A stretch of 64,000 nt of DNA from Candidatus Bipolaricaulis sibiricus (lineage in GTDB: Bacteria > Bipolaricaulota > Bipolaricaulia > Bipolaricaulales > Bipolaricaulaceae): the NCBI GenBank assembly GCA_004102645.1, contig CP034928.1, positions 434,001-498,000 on the forward strand, read 5' to 3'. Numbering within the stretch: position 1 is the stretch's first letter; each line of letters opens with the position of its first letter. The notes under the pieces are model-generated. The model had not been told where the DNA came from. It saw only the letters and a program-made list of their open reading frames with translations, and did no database searches. Made by a program: the position numbers and the translations under genes. This document shows positions 32,965-42,392 of the stretch, one piece after another.

Positions 32965-35724
32965 CTACTCGTTGACGATCTCGATGAGAACCTCCTGGTG
33001 CCTGCCATCCCGGAGAGCGATGATCAGCTTGTAGTATCCCGCAGGGAGACCACCGGCCGGGTACCAGATCGGAACACCACCGTCAGGTCGGGTGGGGATC
33101 GAGATCTCCTGCAGCCCTGTCACCGGGTTGTAGCGGGTGGGTCCCCAGTACCAGATCGTCTGGTGTCCGTTCTCGTGGAGCTGGATCAGCGTGACCCAGC
33201 CACCAATCGCTGTGACTGGGTTCCCTTGGAAGTCGTGCAGCTCGAACGAGACGAAGATTGGTTGGCCCGCTTCGTAGATGGCGTCAACCAACTGCCCTTG
33301 GAAGGCACCCGCGCCACCGGCGATACCGAGGTCAACGAACGACCCTGCGCCGCCGGCCGGAGTGGCCCCGTAACCGAGGAGGAGGCGCACGAAGTCGCCA
33401 TAGTCGAAGGCGAAACCGAGAGCGTGGGTCACCGCGAGGAACCCGAACTCGTTGAGGAGTGTCTCGGCCTCTTCCTTGGTGAGGCCGTAACGAGTCATGA
33501 GATCCAGGATCAGCAGGCCCTCAGAGAGGAGACCGCCCCGCGAGAGGAGGAAGATCGCCGCGTCGGCGTCCAACCCCTGTGAGGACATGAACTCCAGCAC
33601 CTCGCACACTGGACGTGGGAGATAGGGGTAGTAGTTGACCAGTCCGAACGTGGCTGTGCCCGGGTTGCGCCCGCCCCACCAGTTGTAGGTGGCGTCGAGC
33701 ACGCCCAGACCGCTGTTGGTCACGTTACCGTAGATGTCGTTCCAGTTGATGTGGATCGTCGAGGCGTCGACCCCTCCCGCTACCGTCACGTCTCCGAGGA
33801 TCTTGAAGCCCTCGCCCATGCGACCGAGAAGGATCCCCGCCGCCTGAAGGGACAGGGTGCCCGTGAGCGTGGCTGGGTTTGGGCAGCTTGAGCAGCTGAA
33901 GAGGTTCGTCGGACCTGTCACCGGGGTGCTGGCGTTGTAGGTCCCCTCACGGACCCGGATCGTGTCCGCGAATGGGAGCGTGTTGGCACCCGCGATGGCG
34001 GTGTTGAGGTAGCCACCGGTGGGCTCGGGCCCGACCGGGGCGACGATGATCGTCACCGGCCCGTTGATCTGCACACCAGGTTGGGTCGGGTCTCCGTCCG
34101 GGTCTGTCCCCAGCCACGGGCTGAAGATGACGTTGCCGTAGATAGCGTCGCCGCCGCCTGCGTACTCAGGGACGTCATCCCAGTCGAGATCTACCCACGG
34201 GCCTGTGGACGAACCCCACCAGTTGAGGGCCGCGTCCAGAACCTGGCTCTCGTAGTTCACCAAGCCCCACGCGTTTCCGGCGATGCTGTTGAACCGAACG
34301 AGCGTCCCTCCGGGAACCACAGAACCCCCGCCCCAGCTGCTCACGGCGACGTAGTTACCGCTGAGGACGTTCCGCTCGATCGTGGTGTTCAGGGCATCGT
34401 ACTGAAGGTCGATCCCCCAGTCGCTATCCAGCACGGTGTTTCCTGCGATGAGGTTGTGGTTCGCCGGCCCTCCTCCCCACGCCGTGAGGCCCATCACAGC
34501 GATGCTCGTCTGGTTGTTGAACACGAGGTTGTCCAGGACCGATACGTTGTCACTCCCCACCACGAGGATTCCACTTGCCGTCCAGTACGGGTTGTTTACC
34601 CAGTGGTTGGAGACGACGTTCCCCACCACCTGCCCCGTGGCACCGTAGCTTACCTGAATCCCGTTTTCCGCCCACCAGCCGGTCGCCGCCTCCAGGCCGT
34701 TGCCCGTCACGATGTTGCCGATGATGTTGACGATGGGATCAGGAGCCGGACCTCGCTGCCAGCCAACGACGTCGCCGAGGGCTCCGATGCCGACTCGGCT
34801 GTAGTTGGAGACGGCGTTCTCGATGATGTCGACCACGGAGTCTCCGTAGACGAGGATCCCCGCTGTCTGTGACCCCGTCCCCACCCCTCCCGGCATGAGG
34901 TTGCGGATCGTGTTGCCCCGGATCGTTCCGTGGACGTTCCGGTACAGGATGCCGACCAGCCGTGATCCGCTTGGGGGGACCACGTTCTGCCCGTCCACGG
35001 TGAGGAACAAGACGTCGGTGAAGCTGATCTCCGGCCCGGACACGTGCGTTCCGGCCAGCGTTCCGCCGTAAGCGAAGACGATCGGATCGAACTTAGCCGT
35101 GCTCTCAGCGATTGTGTACGTCTGGGAGCCAGGGGCCTTGATCACCGCTCCGGGTTCCCCTTGGAGGACAATGCCCTTCCCGATCAACGCTTGGGTCACG
35201 TAGGTTCCGGCCTTCACGAGGACCGTGTCCCCCGTCTTGGCCGCGTTCAGGGCGCGCTGGATCTGCATCTCCGGCCCAACGACGAACCGACCAAGGCCGA
35301 GGTCGAACACCACGGAGTAAGACGCTAGCAGGGGGTCAGCAATCGCCGCGAGGAGCGCCTCGGCCACTGTCGCGTAGTACGCAACGCCCGTGTTATAGGG
35401 TGGCGTTGGTGACTCCGGGGCGTAGACCTTGCCCACAAGGCCCAACTCGAGGGCCGTTGTTTCCAGGTTCGGCGTGCTCCCCTGGCCGTACTTCATCAAT
35501 GGGGCCACGCCCTGTCCCCCGAAGATGACCGTGCCCGCTGGCGCGGTCAGGCTCACAGTCGTCCCCAGGGAGTCCATGATGTAGATCCCCATCGGGGTGT
35601 TGACCACCGTGTTTGCCCCGGCAAACGTAGCGGAGAACGATCCGGCCGTAAGCGCATAGATGGCTACGCCCGCCCAACCGGTGGTCACCCCCGTGTCGTG
35701 GACGTAAATGTCCTGGAGCATCAC
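32965..35724 (-). pseudogene. C-terminal part of a split secreted beta-helix protein
   Basis: Continuation, in the same reading frame, of the 35758-36249 gene beyond an amber codon. As read from ATG 35724 it gives 919 residues with no signal peptide and no ribosome site. Right-handed parallel beta-helix repeats (pectate-lyase-like, many NNxI and GNTI turns such as GNTVLDSDWGIDLQYDAL) fill most of the chain. Near residues 680-780 there is an acidic helical stretch (MTRYGLTKEEAETLLNEFGF). The last 120 residues form a beta-sandwich-like domain (GYYKLIIALRDGRHQEVLIE). The intact protein would be a surface or adhesin-like protein of 1,094 residues. As it stands, this half is probably not exported. 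Confidence 0.75.
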
Positions 35725-35757
35725 AGAAGTGCTGTTGGTTAGAGCGATACCGTTTCG

Positions 35758-35760
35758 CTA
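35758..35760 (-). other. In-frame amber codon splitting the beta-helix gene
   Basis: TAG on the minus strand between NVEVLHV and RNGIALTNSTSV. The frame is the same on both sides and repeat spacing is unbroken, so a single base change (for example from TAC, TGG or CAG) explains the break. Confidence 0.85.
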
Positions 35761-36249
35761 GACGTGCAGGACCTCCACGTTCCGAACTGCCGCCCCGCTG
35801 ACAGCGTTCAGGTCCAGTCCTCCCAGTGGGGACCCACCGGGTAGAGCCGTCTTCCCTGCTCCGATGATCTTCACGTTCTGGATCGTGAAGTTGAGCACGC
35901 CGGACACGTGAACCAGGAAGTGCCGCGCATTGCCAGCGGTGATCGTGATGTTCTCAATCGTGACGTTGTTCCCTGCCCCGGACACCCCGATCCCGTAGCC
36001 AGCGGATTTGGGTTGAAGGATCACCAAGTCCTTACCTACGCCCGAAATCGTAACGGCCTTCGTGATGTTCAGGTTCTCTATGTACGTCCCCGCAGCGACG
36101 ATGATCGTATCCCCTGGTTCTGCCGCGCTGATCGCGGCCTGGATCGTCGGGTAGTCTCCCGGCACGTTGATCGTTGCCGCCAGCCCCGTCATCGAGACCA
36201 GCAAGGCCAGTCCTGTCACTAGCCACCCAGATCGTACTGCTCCTCCCAT
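35758..36249 (-). pseudogene. N-terminal part of the split beta-helix protein (signal peptide + first helix coils)
   Basis: This 163-residue reading has a signal peptide (GWLVTGLALLVSMTGLAA) and the classic opening of secreted beta-helix proteins, INVPGDYPTIQAAISAAEPGDTI. Several helix coils then follow, before the frame meets TAG in the middle of a coil. AAGGAGG precedes ATG 36249. A secreted fragment of this length would lack most of the helix and is unlikely to fold, so I treat it as the first half of a disrupted gene. Confidence 0.75.
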
Positions 36250-36996
36250 CCCTGCCTCCTTCCCCTCGCCTGCGTTCAGAAGAAACCCTTTCGAGTGAGC
36301 GACTTCAGCCTATGTGGCCCGATCCTTTCCTAGACCATCACCCCCCTGCGGGCGCCCCCTAGCTCCAGGATTCGACGCCGACGAATAACCAGGAATCAAT
36401 GAATAGCGCCAAAGGAACAAGCATGTCAAGTGACACTATGTCCTACTAGCGAACACTGTAAACAGAGTGGCCGATGTATTAAACGCGCACTCCGGGGAGC
36501 GCGCCCGGCCGTGCGCGGCGAGCAAGGCCCGCTGGACGCTCTGGGACATTGGGCTTAAGCTCCTCGGGCCCCTGCCTCCACGGGGGTGTGGCGCATGACC
36601 GGCAGCGTGGAGCGGACGGGTCTCAGGCTTGCCGGTACCCAGGTGCGGGTTGGAGGTGGACAACAGGCCGCGGCAGTCCCTGTCCACCCGGGAAGACCCG
36701 CGGTCAGGCACGTCGCCCCGAACCCGCTGGGTGGGCCTGAGGCCGCTGCCGATGGTGAACGCCGGCGGCAGACCCGCCTCCAGGTCGATTCCACGGAGCG
36801 GATGTCCGTCTGTTCTGGCTCGAGCTCGGCGAGCCTTTCTGCAGTCTCCTTACTGAATCGCGTGTCAGCGCGCCGAGATGGGACTGGTTCGGGCCCCGGA
36901 GTCCGCAGTACTGCTCAACGCCGCCGCGCGGGCGGATAGGAGCAGCCTTTGAATCCAATGGCCACCTTCTGGTAGACTTGACATGAGGGGATTAAC
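36250..36996. other. 747-bp stretch with no assigned gene
   Basis: The part near 36360-36480 is clearly richer in A+T than the surroundings; the rest is GC-rich. Short frames exist on both strands (up to 117 codons) but none has a ribosome site, a close -10 box or a recognisable domain. No tRNA, RNase P, tmRNA or group II intron motif was seen. It could hold a decayed gene, an unknown RNA or the long leader of its neighbours. Confidence 0.5.
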
Positions 36997-38100
36997 ATGG
37001 ATGTCAGAGCACTCGCGGGCATCTTCGTGTCTCTCTTCGCGATCTCGTCCAGCGCGCAGCTCTCTGACCTCACGGTGCAGCGTCTCCAGGGTGCCGCCCG
37101 ATTGGCGTCGCACCCGTTGGAGCTTCAGGTGAACGACGGCTGCGCGCACACCTACTACGCTGGACAGGACATGGTGATCACGGTTCGATCACCGCTGGAG
37201 GGCTTCCTGTACCTCTTTCACTTTCGTGCTGACGGCGTGGTCACGATGATGCTCTTCCCGTGCCGTCACTTCTGGGGTGACTTCCCGCTGGTGGCCCGGG
37301 CGAACGCGCCATTGACGATCCCCCCCGAAGGGGCACGGGTGTCTCTTGCAATTGGCTCGCCGGCGGGGAGGGATGCCTTGCTGGGGATGGTAGTCCCGGT
37401 CGAGCAAACGGATCTGGTGTCCTACTTCGGCGCGTATGACGCCCGGGAGTTCAGGTACCGCACTGGGGATCAGGAGGGGTTCGCCTTGTTCTTGGCGCGG
37501 AGGATCGACGACTTGAGAGCACGAGGTGTTCCGTGTGCGGCTTCGGTGTGCATCTTCCAGTCAGCGGACGCTCCGCGAGCGCCGATGGGTGCCATTGCGC
37601 TTTCAGAGGACGGCTGTAACGTGGGGGCGATGTTCCAGTGTTCCTCGGGAGGGCTTCCGATTGGCTGCGAGTCCATCGGAGCAGATCTGGCGCGTGCAGA
37701 AAGGACCGAACTTCCCAACACGTCGGGACCTGGGGAGGACGCTGTTCTGCTCTCGGCGGGCCACTTCTTTGGGTCGCTAGGAGAGGGCGATTGGCATGAC
37801 TGGTACAGGATGCGGTCGCCACACGGCGAGGGTTGCATCCTGTGGTTCGATCCTGGCGGGCTGATCGTCGACCTCTACCTCCTTCACGACCCGTGCGGGG
37901 ATGTGCTGGCCGAGTGCCTGGGAGTGACGGAGACGACGGCGATCCTTGTCCCGTGCTACGCGGGCATGGAATGCCCGGGACTGGGAGAGTGCTTCCAGGG
38001 CGGGGAGTGCCGCTTCTTCATCCGCATCGTCTGGCGAGGCGGGAGTGGCAACTACCGTCTGTCCCTTCTTTGGGAACAGCCCGGCCGGAGTCTGCCCTGA
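36997..38100 (+). CDS. Secreted Cys-rich DUF4384-like protein with pre-peptidase-type C-terminal domain
   Basis: Exported protein of 367 residues, function unknown. A short signal peptide (LAGIFVSLFAISSSA) leads to a DUF4384-like domain at about 40-140 (TYYAGQDMVITVRSPLEGFL, LYLFHFRADGVVTMMLFP). The C-terminal third (DWHDWYRMRSPHGEGCILWF and GSGNYRLSLLW) resembles pre-peptidase C-terminal jelly-roll domains. About fourteen Cys residues suggest disulfides or metal sites outside the cell. GAGGGG lies 6 nt before ATG 36997. It is related in its first domain to the protein at 31662-32885, on the other side of the beta-helix gene. Confidence 0.75.
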   Translation: MDVRALAGIFVSLFAISSSAQLSDLTVQRLQGAARLASHPLELQVNDGCAHTYYAGQDMVITVRSPLEGFLYLFHFRADGVVTMMLFPCRHFWGDFPLVARANAPLTIPPEGARVSLAIGSPAGRDALLGMVVPVEQTDLVSYFGAYDAREFRYRTGDQEGFALFLARRIDDLRARGVPCAASVCIFQSADAPRAPMGAIALSEDGCNVGAMFQCSSGGLPIGCESIGADLARAERTELPNTSGPGEDAVLLSAGHFFGSLGEGDWHDWYRMRSPHGEGCILWFDPGGLIVDLYLLHDPCGDVLAECLGVTETTAILVPCYAGMECPGLGECFQGGECRFFIRIVWRGGSGNYRLSLLWEQPGRSLP

Positions 38101-38142
38101 CCGGTGGACCCGTCAGCGCGTTGGGATAGGGCTCCCCCACGC

Positions 38143-38763
38143 TCACGGGCAGCTCGCTGGGTGGCTCTCGGGCCCATCGTGATCCCACACTGCGGGAATG
38201 AAGACCATCAGGATCCGCGTCTTGCGGGTGAGAGGGGCCGATGCGCAGGTGTGGCCTGGTGGGAACGAGAGCAGCTGGGGTGCCGACAGCACGGTGATCT
38301 TCCCGTCGCAGTCGAGACGCATCTTGCCTTCTAGTAGTACCCCATATGCCTGAACTCCCGTGTACCCGTGGAGTGGCGTGAGCTCGCGGCGCGAGTCGCG
38401 CGCCCAGGCCTCGATGATCTGCCAGCCTCCGTTCGGTCCGCGGCTCAGCTCTCTTCCGTCCCAGCTGCCGGCGGCAAGGCTGCGGACGGTCCGGTCAGGA
38501 GCCAGGCGCCCCAGATCCCGGATCGAGGGGGTGCGGAACTGGATCTCGCTGGCGGCCTGGAGCAAAGCCTGATTGTAGTCCTCGTGCGTGATCCGCCCTG
38601 TCTCGATGAGCAGCTGAAGGGCAGCCTGCTCCCGTGAAGAGAGCTGCAGGAAAGCCCACAACGCGGAATTGCCGATTTGCTTCACCGTGAGGCCGGTCTC
38701 ACGCTTCCGGGCCTTGAGCTGCTCGTGAACGTCCGGGTCGAGCACCAGATGTTTGGTCGCCAT
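38143..38763 (-). CDS. Ribbon-helix-helix + cupin-like regulator
   Basis: Predicted DNA-binding protein of 206 residues. The first 45 residues (KHLVLDPDVHEQLKARKRETGLTVKQIGNSAL) look like a ribbon-helix-helix (Arc/MetJ/CopG) domain. A helical segment follows to about residue 115. Residues 120-195 (PLHGYTGVQAYGVLLEGKMRLDCDGKITVLSAPQLLSFPPGH) read as a cupin barrel, probably a ligand sensor. I know of no named family with this order. ATG 38763 follows AGGGGTGGCG; GTG 38769 is an alternative. It converges on the secreted Cys-rich gene, with 42 bp between stops. Confidence 0.65.
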   Translation of the reverse strand: MATKHLVLDPDVHEQLKARKRETGLTVKQIGNSALWAFLQLSSREQAALQLLIETGRITHEDYNQALLQAASEIQFRTPSIRDLGRLAPDRTVRSLAAGSWDGRELSRGPNGGWQIIEAWARDSRRELTPLHGYTGVQAYGVLLEGKMRLDCDGKITVLSAPQLLSFPPGHTCASAPLTRKTRILMVFIPAVWDHDGPESHPASCP

Positions 38764-38798
38764 CGCCACCCCTGTTAATGTCTGCTGTGAGTGTTAGT

Positions 38799-38827
38799 AT
38801 TGTGCGTCGGGAGAGATGGTCGGTCAA
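38799..38827 (-). promoter_or_regulatory. Promoter of the RHH-cupin gene
   Basis: On the minus strand TTGACC (plus 38822-38827), a 17-bp spacer and CACAAT (plus 38799-38804). The start codon is 35 bp downstream. The region around it is A+T-rich compared with the window. Confidence 0.5.
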
Positions 38828-38946
38828 CTGGTCGTCCATACTTGACTAGACGATAAACAACTGCTACGATCCTTCGGGAATGTTTCCCATGCGGGAGACA
38901 GTGCCCGGTGCGGTGCGTCTGCTCGCATCCTCCTTAGCGCCCGCCA

Positions 38947-38986
38947 GCCGAAGGCCCCTGATGAGCCCCAGGGGCCTTCACTCGGC
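38947..38986. terminator. Strong hairpin downstream of rlmN
   Basis: A 10-bp inner stem AAGGCCCCTG / CAGGGGCCTT (38951-38960 with 38969-38978) plus outer GCCGA / TCGGC pairs separated by a 3-nt bulge. It lies about 30 bp past the rlmN stop. There is no U tract, so intrinsic termination is uncertain. Confidence 0.4.
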
Positions 38987-39017
38987 TACGGATCTCAACA
39001 CGGGAGGGCACGGGACA

Positions 39018-40133
39018 TCAGCGGCCTGGCTCTTCTTGGGTAGCGCAGCGCGATTCACCCCCGACTGGGGAGGAGTCCCGCGCGGCGCCGGATGATGGGC
39101 AGTCCGCCTCTGCGCGGAGTTGTCCGCAACCCGCTTGGATGTCCACGCCGCGGGAGCGACGCACGGTGGCATCCACACCACGGCGGATCAGCTCCCGCCG
39201 GAACGCATCGACGCTCTGCGGGTCAGGCCGCTGGAAGGGAAGGCCCGGGGCCGGGTTGAATGGGATTAGGTTCACGTGGGCAAGGCGTCCCCGCAGGAGC
39301 GCGGCCAAGGCGCGGGCATGGTAGAGGTGGTCGTTCACGCCCGCGAGGAGGACGTATTCGTAGGACACCCGCCGCCCAGTGACTTCGGCATAGGCGTCGG
39401 CTGCGGCTAGGATGTCCCGGATCGTCCACCGCCTGGCCGATGGGACGATTCTCCGCCGGAGTGTGTCGCTGGGGGCGTGGAGAGAGACCGCGAGGTTGAC
39501 CTGGAGGTTCTCTCCTGCCAGACGGCGGATTCCCGGCACGACTCCGATCGTGGAGACGGTGAACCGGCGTGCCCCGAGGGCGAACCCGTGCCCTTCGTTG
39601 AGGTTGCGGATCGCCTTGAGCGTGGCATCGTAGTTGAGGAGGGGCTCGCCCATCCCCATCAGCACGACGTGGGTGAGTCCCTCACCGTGGGCCCCGAGCT
39701 CTCGAGCAGAGTGGAGGACCTGGGCCGCGATTTCCCCGGCCGAGAGGTCACGCGTATACCCCATCCTGCCTGTGGCGCAGAACGCGCACCCCACCGGGCA
39801 CCCTACCTGGGTCGAGATGCACACGGTCCGCCGGTTGTCTTCGCGAATCAGGACTGTCTCAATGGTCTGCCCATCGGCAAGGCGAAGGAGGACCTTTTCG
39901 GTTCCCTGATCGTCAGATCGGTGCCCGGCAACCCCGGGCACGGCCACCGTGAATGCGCCGGCGAGACGGGCTCGGAGCCCGGTGGGAAGACTCGTCATCT
40001 GGTCAAAGTCCGTGGCGAGGTGCTTCCAGACCCACTCCCAGACCTGCTGAGCACGGAACGGGGGATCGCCCCATGAGGCGAGGGTTGCCGCCAGTTCATC
40101 GCGGGAAAGGTCAAGGAGATCGCGCGGATCCAT
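39018..40133 (-). CDS. rlmN: 23S rRNA / tRNA adenine C2-methyltransferase RlmN
   Basis: Radical-SAM enzyme that makes m2A at 23S rRNA A2503 and tRNA A37, 371 residues. The cluster motif CPVGCAFCATG (CxxxCxxC) is near residue 115, the SAM region GMGEPLLNYD near 165, and the catalytic C-terminal Cys in DIQAGCGQLR near 340. Start 40133 (MDPRDLLDLSRDEL) is chosen because GATAAT ends 7 nt before it. ATG 40142 overlaps that -10 box and would not be transcribed. The last 30 residues are a low-complexity tail. Confidence 0.94.
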   Translation of the reverse strand: MDPRDLLDLSRDELAATLASWGDPPFRAQQVWEWVWKHLATDFDQMTSLPTGLRARLAGAFTVAVPGVAGHRSDDQGTEKVLLRLADGQTIETVLIREDNRRTVCISTQVGCPVGCAFCATGRMGYTRDLSAGEIAAQVLHSARELGAHGEGLTHVVLMGMGEPLLNYDATLKAIRNLNEGHGFALGARRFTVSTIGVVPGIRRLAGENLQVNLAVSLHAPSDTLRRRIVPSARRWTIRDILAAADAYAEVTGRRVSYEYVLLAGVNDHLYHARALAALLRGRLAHVNLIPFNPAPGLPFQRPDPQSVDAFRRELIRRGVDATVRRSRGVDIQAGCGQLRAEADCPSSGAARDSSPVGGESRCATQEEPGR

Positions 40134-40140
40134 CCCCCCC

Positions 40141-40170
40141 ATTATCGCCTGACGGCGCGGAGAGTAGTAT
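40141..40170. promoter_or_regulatory. Divergent -10 boxes for rlmN and the dihydropyrimidinase
   Basis: Minus-strand GATAAT (plus 40141-40146) is 7 nt from the rlmN ATG. Plus-strand TAGTAT (40165-40170) is 7 nt from the ATG at 40178. The -35 boxes are weak. The start codons are only 44 bp apart, so both promoters must overlap. Neither gene has a ribosome site. Confidence 0.5.
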
Positions 40171-40177
40171 CGGTTCC

Positions 40178-41500
40178 ATGACGGAGTTCGTGATTGCGGG
40201 TGGGAGGGTGGTCACACCGCGTCGGGTTGCAGAGACGGACGTGCTCATCAGGGATGGAAGGGTTGCCCGGGTGGGGAGGATTGCCGCCCGGGTACCGCGG
40301 ACTTCGGCATGCGGTCTGGTCGTGCTTCCTGGGGTAGTCGACGCCCATGTTCACCTCGACCTTCCCGTGGCAGGCACTCGGTCGGCAGACGACTGGTGGA
40401 GTGGAACGGTGGCGGCGGCCGCGGGGGGAACAACCACGGTTGTGGACTTCACACTTGGCAGGCCGGATGTTTCTCTTCCTGAGCAGATCGAGCAGCGAAT
40501 CACTGAGGCTAAGCCTGCAGCGGTGGACTACGCTCTCCGGGGAGAGATGGTCGGTTGGACCCCCGACCGGGTGGGCGAACTCACCGCGGCCGCCGAGCTC
40601 GGGGTCCGCTCGTTCAAGTTCTACCTCGCCTACGGATCGAGCGGCCGGAGGACGTCGCTGGGGACGCTCCGGCGGGCGATGAACGCCATCCGGGACCTGG
40701 GGGGGACGGCGATGGTCCATGCCGAGGCCGAGGAATTGGTCGACCCGATGGGGGGATCATTCCCTCACGCCCGTCCCGCGATTGCGGAGGAGGTGGCGAT
40801 CGGCGAGGTTGGAGCGCTTGCCCGGGACGCGGGTTGCCCGACCTACGTCGCGCACATTTCCAGTGCCCGTGGACTGGCCGCGCTGCAGGCTGCGCAGCGG
40901 GCGGGCGCGCCTCTGGTCGGCGAGACCTGTCCCCATTATCTACTCCTGGATGAGGCGGTCTACACACGGCCCGACGGGCATCGGTTCTCCGTAGCTCCCC
41001 CCCTGCGGGCTGGGGCTGACCGGGACGCCCTGTGGGCTGGCCTCAAGCGGCGAGACTTCCAGGCGGTAGCCACCGACCATTGCCCGTTCTCGCGTGCGCA
41101 GAAGGACGCGCACCGGGACGATCCAAGCCACCTTCCCTCCGGGCTGCCAGGGGTGGAGACGCTGCTTCCCCTCCTCTACTCGGAGGGGGTAGCGAAGGGG
41201 CGGATCACCCTCCGCGACCTCGCCTGGTACCTCAGCGAAGGGCCGGCGCGGGCGTTCGGCCTGTGGCCCCGCAAGGGGGCCGTTCGGGCAGGCACGGATG
41301 CGGATCTTGTGCTCCTCGACCCCCGCGCTCGGTGGACGATCCGCGCCGGCGCTCTTCACATGCGGACGGACTTCTCCCCGTACGAGGACCGGGCCGTCCG
41401 CGGTCGGGTGGTGGGGGTGCTCTCCCGGGGCGAGTGGGTGGTCCGGGATGGGGAGCTTCTCGTCGAACCGGGTCGGGGGCAGTTCATCCCTTGGGGGTAG
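40178..41500 (+). CDS. Dihydropyrimidinase / hydantoinase family amidohydrolase
   Basis: Cyclic amidohydrolase opening dihydropyrimidine or hydantoin rings, 440 residues. The metal motif DAHVHLDLP is near residue 58, the carboxylated Lys lies in RSFKFYLAYG near 148, and further metal His residues are in MVHAEAEE and THISSAR-like AHISSARG. ATDHCPFSRAQK carries the final Asp near 300. Allantoinase and dihydroorotase are relatives; the DHCPF and lysine contexts favour dihydropyrimidinase. The gene stands alone, so its substrate is not given by context. Confidence 0.85.
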   Translation: MTEFVIAGGRVVTPRRVAETDVLIRDGRVARVGRIAARVPRTSACGLVVLPGVVDAHVHLDLPVAGTRSADDWWSGTVAAAAGGTTTVVDFTLGRPDVSLPEQIEQRITEAKPAAVDYALRGEMVGWTPDRVGELTAAAELGVRSFKFYLAYGSSGRRTSLGTLRRAMNAIRDLGGTAMVHAEAEELVDPMGGSFPHARPAIAEEVAIGEVGALARDAGCPTYVAHISSARGLAALQAAQRAGAPLVGETCPHYLLLDEAVYTRPDGHRFSVAPPLRAGADRDALWAGLKRRDFQAVATDHCPFSRAQKDAHRDDPSHLPSGLPGVETLLPLLYSEGVAKGRITLRDLAWYLSEGPARAFGLWPRKGAVRAGTDADLVLLDPRARWTIRAGALHMRTDFSPYEDRAVRGRVVGVLSRGEWVVRDGELLVEPGRGQFIPWG

Positions 41501-41594
41501 CACCCTGCTCGTTGTACGTCGCGGATCGTGAAGTCGGCTACACTACTGGGAGAAGCCGACCGGCTGGGTGTGGGTGGTGTCTAAGGAGGGAACG

Positions 41595-42314
41595 ATGGTA
41601 CGACGCGTGTGGGTGGCGGCAGTGGTGACGTCCGTTGGAATGGTGGTGGGGGTCGTGGGCCAGGTGTCGGTGGGGCTGGGATCGGGAGGCCCGCTGGTCG
41701 GGCTGCTCACGTTGGACTTGTCCCCACTCAACGCGGCTCTGTCCGCGGCGGGGTACCCCACGGTCGAAGGTCCGCTCGTTGTCTTTGGCGGCGGTGGCGT
41801 GGGCGGGGTCCTTGGTGGTCCGGTGTTCGGTGGGATCGGGTTCGGAGGCAGCCTCACCGCGCTCGCTTCAGACAAGCGAACCGATCTTGAGCTGGGCTAC
41901 GGTGGTATGGTGATCGAGGTGGCACGGCCGGCTGGTCAAGGGGCCATCATCGGCGTCGGGGCCGTGCTGGGCGGCGGTGGTCTGGATCTGACGGCGCGCG
42001 CTCGCCGGCCACTGGACTTCGACGACGCCCTGGCGGATCCCCCCGTGAGTCAGTTCAGTCTCGGGTTCTTCGGCGGACTGGCCTACCTGCGGCTGCAGGT
42101 TCAGGTGTTGCCCTGGCTGGCAGCCGAGGTGTGGGGCGGGTACTTCCTCGCCTTCCCCGGCCGATGGGAAGAGGGAGGGCGCGAGATCGCGGGCCCGCAA
42201 CTCGAACTCCGGGCGCCGTTCTTGGGGCTGCGCATCTCGTTTGGCGGGATAGGATCCCCTGCGGCGGCCGTGCCGGGGCCGGAGACTCCCGCACCGCAAG
42301 AAGAGCAGGAGTAG
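41595..42314 (+). CDS. Secreted glycine-rich protein of unknown function
   Basis: 239 residues with a signal peptide (VWVAAVVTSVGMVVGVVGQ). The middle is rich in glycine (VVFGGGGVGGVLGGPVFGGIGFGGS), followed by alternating beta-strands and a charged, proline-rich tail (PGPETPAPQEEQE). The strand pattern is like small outer-membrane or lipocalin-type barrels, but there is no terminal aromatic residue. AAGGAGGG lies 5 nt before ATG 41595, the strong site seen on other exported genes here. I do not recognise a family. Confidence 0.68.
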   Translation: MVRRVWVAAVVTSVGMVVGVVGQVSVGLGSGGPLVGLLTLDLSPLNAALSAAGYPTVEGPLVVFGGGGVGGVLGGPVFGGIGFGGSLTALASDKRTDLELGYGGMVIEVARPAGQGAIIGVGAVLGGGGLDLTARARRPLDFDDALADPPVSQFSLGFFGGLAYLRLQVQVLPWLAAEVWGGYFLAFPGRWEEGGREIAGPQLELRAPFLGLRISFGGIGSPAAAVPGPETPAPQEEQE

Positions 42315-42392
42315 GGACCGACGGGGGCAACAGCGCAAGGCCTCCCCGCCCAATCTCCGGCGGGGAGCGCCCTGCTGCGGTGTACCACGCCC

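Noticed and set aside
35758-35760. TAG decoded as pyrrolysine or another amino acid
   Set aside because: Other genes in the window end normally at TAG, no pyl gene is near, and the position is inside a structural repeat rather than an active site.
36436-36939. Short frames of up to 117 codons in the unassigned region
   Set aside because: They overlap on both strands, lack start signals and match nothing recognisable.
36978-36983. TTGACA just before the secreted Cys-rich gene
   Set aside because: A -10 box 17 bp on would fall inside the coding region at about 37001, and none is present; the match is by chance.
36250-36996. Group II intron, RNase P RNA or tmRNA in the unassigned region
   Set aside because: No domain V hairpin, no GAGGAAAGUCC core and no tRNA-like ends were found.
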